7,225 nt of DNA, from positions 1 through 7,225 of the forward strand of contig JAUIJG010000277.1 of assembly GCA_030431355.1 (NCBI GenBank), written 5' to 3'. The translations under genes were made by a program, and so were the position numbers. This document shows, piece by piece, positions 1 to 5,745 of this stretch. Positions within the stretch are counted from its first letter, which is position 1. Each line of letters opens with the position of its first letter. This DNA comes from a bacterium. Its GTDB lineage: Bacteria > Cyanobacteriota > Vampirovibrionia > Obscuribacterales > Obscuribacteraceae. The notes beneath the pieces are model-generated. The model saw nothing but the letters and a program-made list of their open reading frames with translations. It ran no database searches and had not been told where the DNA came from.

Positions 1-11
1 TGGTAAATAGA

Positions 12-581
12 ATGCTTCACTCCAAAGATAGACCCAAGACCCAGAACAAGATCAATCCGCTTTTTACCGAAGAGCAAATCTCCGACCGAATCAAAGAGCT
101 TGGTAAAGAGATTAGCAAGGACTTCATGGAGCTTGAAAATCCGGTGGTCATCGGAGTGATGAAAGGTGCTTTCTGCTTCATGGCCGACCTGGTCCGCCAG
201 ATTTCAGTGAATGACCCTCTCCAGATAGAGTTTGTTAGACTCTCCAGCTATGGCTGTGCCACCGAGAGCTCCGGCAAGGTTCAAACTCCTTATCTGGAAC
301 TATCGGACATATCCAATAGAAATATTCTTGTTATTGAAGATATCGTCGACTCGGGAAGAACTGCCCGCTTTTTCATGGACTATCTAACCGATCAGTTCCA
401 GCCCAAAACCCTTAAGCTGGCCTGCTTCCTGGATAAACCTTCAAGAAGAGTGGTGGAGTATAAACCGGATTACACCGGCTTTTCCATCGAAGACCTCTTT
501 GTAGTCGGTTATGGTCTGGACTACGCTGAAAATTACCGCGAACTGCCCTATCTTGGCGAACTGATTTTAGAAAACAGCTAA
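12..581 (+). CDS. hpt: Hypoxanthine (-guanine) phosphoribosyltransferase
   Basis: Cytosolic purine-salvage enzyme that joins hypoxanthine (usually also guanine) to PRPP, giving IMP or GMP and pyrophosphate. The 189 residues show the family's landmarks in order: LFTEEQI near residue 18, VMKGAFCFMADLVR at 49-62, the flexible catalytic loop SSYG...SSG at 78-88, the PRPP-binding loop LVIEDIVDSGRTA at 106-118 with the acidic pair E109/D110, and the purine pocket with K135, F163 and D170 in FVVGYGLDY. Length is slightly above the usual 175-185 because of a polar N-terminal extension of about 15 residues. The ATG at 12 is the only good start visible, but the frame is open to the window edge and I see no clear Shine-Dalgarno sequence, so an upstream start is possible. 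The strict substrate preference (hypoxanthine versus guanine) cannot be read from the sequence. Confidence 0.96.
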   Translation: MLHSKDRPKTQNKINPLFTEEQISDRIKELGKEISKDFMELENPVVIGVMKGAFCFMADLVRQISVNDPLQIEFVRLSSYGCATESSGKVQTPYLELSDISNRNILVIEDIVDSGRTARFFMDYLTDQFQPKTLKLACFLDKPSRRVVEYKPDYTGFSIEDLFVVGYGLDYAENYRELPYLGELILENS

Positions 582-622
582 TCGCAAAAGAACCATTGCC
601 CTGGCTATAAGACGGTGCTATT

Positions 623-643
623 TTTACCCTGTAACAGGGTAAA
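623..643. repeat. Perfect 9-bp inverted repeat downstream of hpt
   Basis: Arms TTTACCCTG (623-631) and CAGGGTAAA (635-643) flank a 3-base TAA loop. The repeat lies 41 bases after the hpt stop and 36 bases before the next start on the same strand. As RNA it would form a stable stem on either strand. It has a T-run before it on the + strand but none after it, so it does not fit the usual intrinsic terminator. It could be a hairpin ending or protecting the hpt message, or a protein-binding operator. The repeat is directly visible; the role is inference. Confidence 0.6.
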
Positions 644-679
644 CTAATCTAGGGAATAGATTTCAGGATTGTTTTTATA

Positions 680-1174
680 ATGCGATCTGCCAGAGGACAT
701 AGCATCATAGAGCTCGGTATAGCCGTGTTTCTGCTCATAATGCTTGGTTTTTTGAGCGCCAACGTCTATGTGATCTGGACCGCCAAAGATTACAACGACA
801 AAGTCTGCCGCGATTCTATTATGCTCGCGGCCAAAGAAGCGCTCGAAGGCAAAGACAAACAGGATGTCATAAACGCAGCCCGTGGTGGCATGGATGGTTG
901 TGGAATCGGTGGATTCTTCATCGCCCACCCACGCTTCACCTACTATTCCGACGATGTCACTTCGGATGTGCGGGTACTTAAAATCAGCACCGCCACCGAA
1001 GTTAGAATACCGCTTCCCTTCCTCGTGGTTAATCCAAAACTGAATGAAAACGGACGCCTGGATCTGGTGAGCACTTACGAATACAGAATAACCAATCCAA
1101 AAGAGATTGGAGCCGAGAACAAAAACAGTTCTGAACCAGGCTCCAACTCAAATCCAAAAACCAAAACAGACTGA
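680..1174 (+). CDS. Small pilin/TadE-like single-span membrane protein
   Basis: A 164-residue protein of unproven function. Residues 1-7 are short and basic (R2, R5, G6), followed by a hydrophobic segment at about 9-32 (SIIELGIAVFLLIMLGFLSA). G6 followed by E11 reproduces the spacing of type IV prepilin/pseudopilin leaders (cleavage after Gly, Glu at +5), although His replaces the usual Phe at +1. The same N-terminal design, with a conserved Glu at the start of the span and NDKVCRDSIMLAAKEA after it, is also seen in TadE-like pseudopilins. The outer domain has two cysteines (C43, C74) that could form a disulfide, and ends in a low-complexity tail rich in Asn, Ser, Pro and Lys (about 145-164). 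No pilus assembly genes lie nearby, so it is an orphan here. The ATG at 680 has only a weak AGGA about 11 bases upstream; the gene converges on the M16 gene with a 20 bp gap. The CDS is likely; the family call is tentative. Confidence 0.78.
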   Translation: MRSARGHSIIELGIAVFLLIMLGFLSANVYVIWTAKDYNDKVCRDSIMLAAKEALEGKDKQDVINAARGGMDGCGIGGFFIAHPRFTYYSDDVTSDVRVLKISTATEVRIPLPFLVVNPKLNENGRLDLVSTYEYRITNPKEIGAENKNSSEPGSNSNPKTKTD

Positions 1175-1194
1175 CCTACTCTATTGCCGTTGTC

Positions 1195-2739
1195 TTAGCC
1201 GTCGTTATTTTCTTCATCTCCGGTGGAGAGTTTGCCTTCTGTCGTATAGACCTCCACCGGCGCGAACATCTCCAGATCCGGTCTAATTTTCTCAGCGTCA
1301 CCGACCACGGTGATGACCAGATCCCTCGCCTTGATAATCCGTCTGGCAGCGGTCCTGACGTCTTCTGGTTTGACCGCCATCACTTTCTTTGTGTAAGTTT
1401 CAAGATAGTCATCAGGAAGATCGTAGAGAGACACCTCCAACAATCTACGCGCCAGGCCGGCCTGGGTCTCAATACCTAGCTGAAACTTACCGGTCAGGTA
1501 GTTCTTGGCGGTGGAAAGCTCATCCTTGCCAGGCTTCAGATTACGAATTTTCTCCAATTCGTAGAGAAACTCTTGCAAAGAATCAGCGGTCACGTCGGTT
1601 CTAACATCGGCGCTGGCATAGAAAACATCGGGATGAACTCTGGTGGCGCTGGCGCTGTAAGCACCATATGTGAAGCCTTTGTCCTCCCTAATGTTTACAA
1701 AAAGCCTGGAATGAGCCGCACCTCCCAGAACTTCATTCATAACCAGAATTTTGAAATAGTCCGGATCGGTCTTTTTAATTCCCAGATTTCCAAGCTTCAG
1801 AGAAGATTGAACAGAGCCCGGTCTATTAACGAGATAGATTTTCCGCCCTTTATGATCCGGCACTTTAGGCAGGCTTACCTGCTTTCTATCCCCGGTTTTC
1901 CAGGCTCCCAGCTGTTTCTTGATGGTGTCCCTGATAGTTGCCTTGTCTATATCGCCAAGGACAAGCAGAATGGCGTCGTTTGGAATATAGTGCTGTTTGT
2001 GAAACTCCACCAACTCGTTTCTGCTGATACTGGATACCATATCAGGATGGGGAGAGACGATCCCGTAAGGATGCCCCCCGAAGACAATTTTCCTAAAGCG
2101 CTCCTCGAGCAAAAATGACGGCTGGCTTCGTTTCATCACAAGCTGCTGTAACCAGTTTGACTTCTGGAGTTTAAGCTCATCTTCCGGGAAGTTGGGGTGC
2201 AAAAGCACGTCCGAAAATAGGTCGAAGAGCTTATCAGAACTGTTGGAAAGGGCCGAACCGCTCAGAAGAGTGAAATCATATCCGGTGTGAGCACTCAGGT
2301 TGCCTCCGATAAAATCTATCTGCCGGGCTATATCTTTGCTGTTTCTCGAATCAGTTCCTTCGGTAAGCATATTTGCGGTCATCTGGGCCACACCGAGACC
2401 TTTGCTATCATCCAGCAACTTGCCCGCTTTGAAGCCGAGAAAAATCGTCACATAAGGAACTCTATGATCTTCAACAAGCTGTACTTTCAGTCCGTTATCG
2501 AGGGAGAAAGTTTCGATGGCAGGTAGTTTGAATGGTCTGGGCTCTCCGGGCGAAGGCGGCTGTTTACGCCATGCTTCTTGTTTGGAAGGCTTACTCTTGC
2601 TCTCATTTTGTGCACCAGTTGCGGTTCCACTATCAGCTTGAACCGGAGCTGCCGAGAAAGCAATTCCCAACAATAGAGTAAGGCTGATAGCCGATTTCAC
2701 GGAGAGACTCGATTTCATTTTGCTTAGAATGTTCATCAT
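1195..2739 (-). CDS. M16 peptidase-family protein, zinc-site-less partner subunit
   Basis: A 514-residue exported member of the M16 (insulinase/processing peptidase) family. A signal peptide is visible: basic start, hydrophobic core at about 16-30, and a likely cleavage after VQA at residue 35, followed by a polar, proline-rich linker to about 70. The N-terminal M16 domain starts at FSLDNGLKVQLVEDHRVP (78-95), but the place where HxxEH should be reads GVAQMTANML (116-125), so the zinc ligands and the catalytic Glu are absent. The second domain keeps NIREDKGFTYGAYS (349-362), where R351 and Y358 have the 7-residue spacing of the family's substrate-binding Arg/Tyr pair. This is the pattern of the non-catalytic subunit in two-protein M16 enzymes, and the gene directly follows the HxxEH-bearing M16 gene (63 bp gap). 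AAAGAGG touches the first ATG, so the second ATG (codon 2) may be the real start; Met8 is a third option with no clear ribosome site. Confidence 0.95.
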   Translation of the reverse strand: MMNILSKMKSSLSVKSAISLTLLLGIAFSAAPVQADSGTATGAQNESKSKPSKQEAWRKQPPSPGEPRPFKLPAIETFSLDNGLKVQLVEDHRVPYVTIFLGFKAGKLLDDSKGLGVAQMTANMLTEGTDSRNSKDIARQIDFIGGNLSAHTGYDFTLLSGSALSNSSDKLFDLFSDVLLHPNFPEDELKLQKSNWLQQLVMKRSQPSFLLEERFRKIVFGGHPYGIVSPHPDMVSSISRNELVEFHKQHYIPNDAILLVLGDIDKATIRDTIKKQLGAWKTGDRKQVSLPKVPDHKGRKIYLVNRPGSVQSSLKLGNLGIKKTDPDYFKILVMNEVLGGAAHSRLFVNIREDKGFTYGAYSASATRVHPDVFYASADVRTDVTADSLQEFLYELEKIRNLKPGKDELSTAKNYLTGKFQLGIETQAGLARRLLEVSLYDLPDDYLETYTKKVMAVKPEDVRTAARRIIKARDLVITVVGDAEKIRPDLEMFAPVEVYTTEGKLSTGDEENNDG

Positions 2740-2802
2740 CCTCTTTTTCCAAATGGTTTGTTTTGTGTATAAATTCTTGAGTCGCCACTACTTTGTTAGC
2801 GA

Positions 2803-4239
2803 TTACTGAACCAACTTTCCAGAGTCCGGCACCACATCAACAGTGGTGACACCATTCTCACTGAATACCTGATTAGCCACTCGCTTCAAGTCATCGGCGG
2901 TGAGACTCAAATAGGTATTAATATCCTCATTCACCAGATCTGGTTTTCCGAAGAAAGCAGCATTCTGAGCGATGTTTTCAGCCCTGCCGAGGCTACCCTG
3001 AAGCGAGTAATAACTTCCGGAAGAGAACAGTAGTTTAAGAATGTGATTCTTCGCTTTCTCCAGCTCTTCGTCCGAGACTTTATCTGTTTTCACTTTGTTT
3101 ATCTCTTCCATCAACACTTTCTTGACCTTCTCCGGGTCATTGCCTGGTTTAGTCAAGACAAAGAAGCTGATATTGGAGGGTCCACGCCTTTCTTCATAGC
3201 TACAACTGACGGTCAAAGCGATCTGATCCTCTTTTACCAGTCTCCGATAGAGCCGTGAAGATGGACCCATACTGAGAACGCCCTGCAGCAAATTAAGCAC
3301 ATAGGAATCCTTCTCTCTTCTCGCCGGTGCCTTCCAGGCCAGCCAGAAAGCAGGCAACTTGGCATGTTTGTCCTTGACTTTGAGATACTTGGGAGCTTTC
3401 TGCTCCGGCTCCTCAACCTTAGGTCTTTCCGGATCCGGTCCCTTGGCGATGCCACCAAAATATTTCTTGGCCAGGGCTACTATCTGATCCGAATCAACAT
3501 CGCCTACAACTGCTAAAACCGCATTGTTAGGGACATAATAGGTATCAAAGAACTTCTTCACGTCTTCCACCGAAGAAGCCTCGAGATCTTCATAGTAGCC
3601 GATGACAGGATGGGCATTGGACCAGTTATCGAAAATAAGCTCTTCCAGCTCTAACTCTGCCGGCACGTAGGGCTTATTGTCGATCCGAAGTCTCTTTTCC
3701 TCTTTAACCGTTTCAAGCTGATTCTTGAAATTCTCTTCGGTAACTTTCAAGCTCCGCATTCGATCCGACTCAAGCCAGAATGCCAACTCGATTTGATTGC
3801 TGGGAACTTTGATGTAGTAGTCGGTATAACCTTCATGGGTGGATGCGTTGAGACTTCCGCCGGCGGACTGAATATGCTTGAAGAACTCACCTTTCGGCAC
3901 ATTGTCAGATCCTTCAAACATCATATGTTCGAAAAGATGAGCGAAACCGGATTTTCCTTTCTTCTCGTCCCTGGCGCCCACATCGTAGACGATCACCATG
4001 GACGCCACCGGGGTGGAATGATCTTCCGAGACTATGACCCTGAGACCATTCTCCAGAGTTACATCCCTGGATATGTTGATCAAAGGATTCTTAATCCGTA
4101 GATCTTCAACCGGGGCCGAAGTCTTCTCGCCATCGGCATTGTCCCTGGCCTGCACCGGCAAAATACCAGCCTGCCAACAAGGGATCATCATCACCAGGGC
4201 CAGTGAAATAGCACTTCTAATACGTTTTATCCTATTCAT
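2803..4239 (-). CDS. M16 zinc metallopeptidase, catalytic subunit
   Basis: A 478-residue exported zinc peptidase of the M16B (mitochondrial processing peptidase beta-like) group. The N-terminus has basic residues, a hydrophobic stretch (11-28) and a likely signal peptidase site after VQA (31). Domain one carries HLFEH at 101-105 (zinc ligands H101 and H105, catalytic base E104), with the third ligand probably E181 in LETVKEEKR, 80 residues after H101 as expected. FDTYYVPNNAVLAVVGDV (231-248) is the usual end-of-domain segment. Domain two begins near 285 and is intact in length, but the Arg/Tyr pair is missing: the aligned positions in RLVKEDQIALTVS look like V335 and L342. It therefore appears to need the adjacent R/Y-bearing M16 protein to bind substrate. 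The ATG start is supported by AGAGGA five bases upstream. The gene lies 27 bp after the small membrane-protein gene, which suggests cotranscription. Natural substrates are unknown. Confidence 0.96.
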   Translation of the reverse strand: MNRIKRIRSAISLALVMMIPCWQAGILPVQARDNADGEKTSAPVEDLRIKNPLINISRDVTLENGLRVIVSEDHSTPVASMVIVYDVGARDEKKGKSGFAHLFEHMMFEGSDNVPKGEFFKHIQSAGGSLNASTHEGYTDYYIKVPSNQIELAFWLESDRMRSLKVTEENFKNQLETVKEEKRLRIDNKPYVPAELELEELIFDNWSNAHPVIGYYEDLEASSVEDVKKFFDTYYVPNNAVLAVVGDVDSDQIVALAKKYFGGIAKGPDPERPKVEEPEQKAPKYLKVKDKHAKLPAFWLAWKAPARREKDSYVLNLLQGVLSMGPSSRLYRRLVKEDQIALTVSCSYEERRGPSNISFFVLTKPGNDPEKVKKVLMEEINKVKTDKVSDEELEKAKNHILKLLFSSGSYYSLQGSLGRAENIAQNAAFFGKPDLVNEDINTYLSLTADDLKRVANQVFSENGVTTVDVVPDSGKLVQ

Positions 4240-4243
4240 CTAA

Positions 4244-4249
4244 TCCTCT
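4244..4249 (-). promoter_or_regulatory. Ribosome binding site of the catalytic M16 gene
   Basis: Read on the minus strand this is AGAGGA, four bases before the ATG at 4239. It supports that start over any later in-frame Met, and agrees with the signal peptide starting there. Confidence 0.7.
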
Positions 4250-4266
4250 ATATATCGAATCTCAGG

Positions 4267-4455
4267 TCAATCTTCATCATCACCGGTTCCAAGCAAAACA
4301 CTGGTCCAGAACATCGCAACCAGAAGAATACATAGTATAGATGAACCGATGGCGATCTTCTCGGGAAAGCCATACCTCTTCAAAACCAGGTAGGAACTCA
4401 AGGCCAGACATACCGCCAGGATAGCTACCATATGGTTCAGATTGATCAGTATCAC
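4267..4455 (-). CDS. Small two-span membrane protein, function unknown
   Basis: I do not recognise this gene. Taken from the GTG at 4455 it encodes 62 residues with two hydrophobic segments, about 9-25 (MVAILAVCLALSSYLVL) and 34-55 (IAIGSSILCILLVAMFWTSV). They are joined by a short basic loop (KRYGFPEK), and the protein ends in an acidic tail (GDDED). The positive-inside rule puts the loop in the cytoplasm and both ends outside. The start is chosen because GGAG (4464-4467 on the minus strand) sits eight bases upstream. The frame also extends to a GTG at 4473 (68 residues, no evident ribosome site), and an ATG at 4431 is a third option. It lies between mtnP and the catalytic M16 gene on the same strand (27 bp before the latter), so it may be expressed with the proteases, perhaps as a membrane partner. 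An overlapping frame (4280-4483) lacks such clean membrane segments and is rejected. Confidence 0.62.
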   Translation of the reverse strand: MILINLNHMVAILAVCLALSSYLVLKRYGFPEKIAIGSSILCILLVAMFWTSVLLGTGDDED

Positions 4456-4535
4456 GAATTGAGCTCCGCGCACTTTGACGCAACGCTTATATTCTAGCCT
4501 CTTTAGCCGAATCGGAATGTTTTTTTGCGAATAGC

Positions 4536-5348
4536 TTAAAGTCTGGCGCCCTTCAAGGTCTCAGCACAGGTACACTTGCCTGAGCGCTCCGGTATGGCTT
4601 CCACCAGCTTGGTGAGCAAGGTTTGCAATTTCTCATTATTCTTGGTGAAGACCTTAACCACCTCGGCGTGGGATACAGGCTCAACACCCCCCTGAACTCC
4701 GCTGTCATAGTCGGTTATCAAAGAGATATTGACCACACAAAGCTCAAGCTCCTTGGCGAGATGGACCTCCGGGTATTGGGTCATATTGATAACTTCCCAG
4801 CCCATGGATGAGAACCAGGCAGATTCAGCTTTCGAAGAGAACCTCGGTCCCTGAATGACCACAACGGTACCCTTATCATGCATGGTGATTCCGGCATCTT
4901 TTCCTGCTTTAAAAGCAAGTTCTCTAAGCTCACAGCAATAGGGGTCGGCGGAGGAGACATGGGTTGTCAGCGGTCCATCATAGAAAGTGTCTTTTCGCCC
5001 CGATGTCCTGTCCACAAACTGATCACAGACAACAAACTCACCGGGTGCCACATGTTTCTGGAGACTTCCAGCAGCGCAGGGAGCTATCAATCTTGTCACT
5101 CCCAGGGACTTCATCGCCCAGATATTGGCGCGATAGTTGATCATATGGGGAGGTAAGCTGTGGTCCGAACCATGGCGGGGCATAAAAGCAACCTTCTTGC
5201 CGCTCAAAGTTCCGATGGCAACCTTTTCGGAAGGCGCTCCATAGGGCGTCTCAACCGTTCTCTCTTCATAGCTGTCAAGCAATTTGTAAAAGCCAGAACC
5301 ACCAAATATTCCTATTTCGGCCTCTGGGACTTGTTTAGAGTCTGTCAC
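4536..5348 (-). CDS. mtnP: S-methyl-5'-thioadenosine phosphorylase
   Basis: Cytosolic enzyme that cleaves methylthioadenosine, a by-product of polyamine and related SAM-dependent pathways, with phosphate to give adenine and methylthioribose-1-phosphate for methionine salvage. The 270 residues contain the PNP/MTAP family signatures in order: IGIFGGSGF (12-20, phosphate site S18), PRHGSDHSLPPHMINYRANIWAMK (57-80), QGPRFSSKAES (166-176), EVINMTQYPEVHLAKE (185-200, with M189 at the ribose site) and ITDYD (211-215). D213 and D215 are the aspartates that favour adenine over 6-oxopurines, supporting MTAP rather than an inosine-type phosphorylase. C-terminal CTC (259-261) is the CxC pair found in many MTAPs. 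The GTG start is supported by AGGAG nine bases upstream. No other methionine-salvage gene is in the window; it leads a possible operon with the small membrane protein and the M16 pair. It could equally be a separate unit that merely reads the same way. Confidence 0.96.
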   Translation of the reverse strand: MTDSKQVPEAEIGIFGGSGFYKLLDSYEERTVETPYGAPSEKVAIGTLSGKKVAFMPRHGSDHSLPPHMINYRANIWAMKSLGVTRLIAPCAAGSLQKHVAPGEFVVCDQFVDRTSGRKDTFYDGPLTTHVSSADPYCCELRELAFKAGKDAGITMHDKGTVVVIQGPRFSSKAESAWFSSMGWEVINMTQYPEVHLAKELELCVVNISLITDYDSGVQGGVEPVSHAEVVKVFTKNNEKLQTLLTKLVEAIPERSGKCTCAETLKGARL

Positions 5349-5643
5349 TTGTAATGCTCCTGGAATTGACCCGCGCCTGGCAGGCTGGACAACGATAGTA
5401 ATTCCTCAAATCGGTCTCGAGGAAGGTTTTAAATGGTAACACCTGGTCTCTGGATTGAACGGAATAGCACCAAAATCTTTGAAATTTATGACCTTTCAAA
5501 ACAAGATCAGGCAGATCCAGCCTGATCCCTTCTATTGAACTGGGGTAAACCCCCATGCCATGGGAGATACAGGTGAATAAAATGGATATGAAACGGGTAT
5601 AACTAAGATGGACCCTTGATTTAGCACGATCGACGGCCAGCAA
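5335..5643 (-). CDS. Doubtful small ORF ahead of mtnP with a CxxC motif
   Basis: An open frame of 102 codons from a TTG at 5643 (or 73 codons from an ATG at 5556) that ends 14 bases inside mtnP. I do not recognise it. Its second half has a balanced, protein-like composition with W, several Y and F, and a CPAC pair in NYYRCPACQARV near the C-terminus, with one further Cys in FWCYSV; this could be part of a small zinc-binding domain. Against it: no Shine-Dalgarno sequence before either start, a TTG or poorly placed ATG, and inverted repeats lying within it. It may be a real small gene translationally coupled to mtnP, a decayed remnant, or chance. Homologue conservation would decide. Confidence 0.25.
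   Translation of the reverse strand: MLAVDRAKSRVHLSYTRFISILFTCISHGMGVYPSSIEGIRLDLPDLVLKGHKFQRFWCYSVQSRDQVLPFKTFLETDLRNYYRCPACQARVNSRSITSDRL
5357..5361 (-). promoter_or_regulatory. Ribosome binding site fixing the GTG start of mtnP
   Basis: Minus-strand AGGAG, eight bases before the GTG at 5348. No ATG occurs in frame at a comparable distance before the conserved IGIFGGSGF motif, so this site decides the start. Confidence 0.75.
5505..5527 (-). terminator. Hairpin with T-rich flank, possible leader terminator
   Basis: Arms GATCAGGC and GCCTGATC are separated by seven bases. Read on the minus strand the stem is followed by TTGTTTTG, a T-rich stretch, so it resembles a weak intrinsic terminator or attenuator about 157 bases before the mtnP start. 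On the + strand the flank is CCTTCT, which is less suggestive. The stem is visible; the terminator role is inference, and the tract is interrupted by G. Confidence 0.35.
5552..5564. repeat. Short palindrome CCCATG-C-CATGGG
   Basis: Six-base arms around one central base, immediately beside and overlapping a GGGG-TAAA-CCCC mini-hairpin (5542-5553). Both lie in the divergent region, where a regulator-binding site would be expected, but short GC-rich repeats of this size also arise by chance. Confidence 0.35.
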
Positions 5644-5745
5644 TCAAGTGATACTGGGGGCAACAAAGGCAGTATGGCTCTAGCTTAACACCCACAATTT
5701 CCGATTAAGCCTTCCAGTCAGGAAACTCTTATCAGGTACGACCAA

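Larger units (their letters stand above)
5349..5745. other. 397 bp divergent region between mtnP and ctp
   Basis: The longest stretch without a confident gene. It should contain the start signals for both mtnP (leftward) and the S41 protease gene (rightward), but I cannot point to a convincing -35/-10 pair on either strand. It holds a perfect 8-bp inverted repeat (5505-5527), two adjacent smaller ones (5542-5553 and 5552-5564), a 5-bp one (5375-5385) near the mtnP ribosome site, and a 7-bp pair CTTGATT/AATCAAG (5615-5621, 5642-5648). The doubtful 102-codon ORF occupies most of its left part. No tRNA or known riboswitch core was recognised. Confidence 0.6.

Noticed and set aside
1175..1194. 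Shared terminator between the convergent pilin-like and M16 genes
   Set aside because: The 20-base gap contains no inverted repeat or T-run on either strand.
1573..2118. 181-codon + strand frame inside the second M16 gene
   Set aside because: It is antisense to a well-supported family gene and has no recognisable motif; it is a shadow of the real frame.
2803..4239. Lipoprotein signal at Cys21 of the catalytic M16 protein
   Set aside because: The residues before the Cys (MIP) do not fit a lipobox, and a better signal peptidase I site follows at VQA.
4280..4483. Overlapping minus-strand frame of 67 codons beside the small membrane-protein gene
   Set aside because: It needs a TTG start with no ribosome site, and its product is hydrophilic and featureless, while the overlapping frame gives two clear membrane spans.
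4474..4535. AT-rich TAGAATATAAG (minus strand) as a promoter for the small membrane-protein and M16 genes
   Set aside because: A -10-like hexamer is present, but no acceptable -35 lies 16-18 bases upstream. It could still be a start site but cannot be supported by eye.
5349..5745. SAM-type riboswitch upstream of mtnP
   Set aside because: The pathway makes it tempting, but I could not find the conserved core of any SAM riboswitch class on the minus strand.
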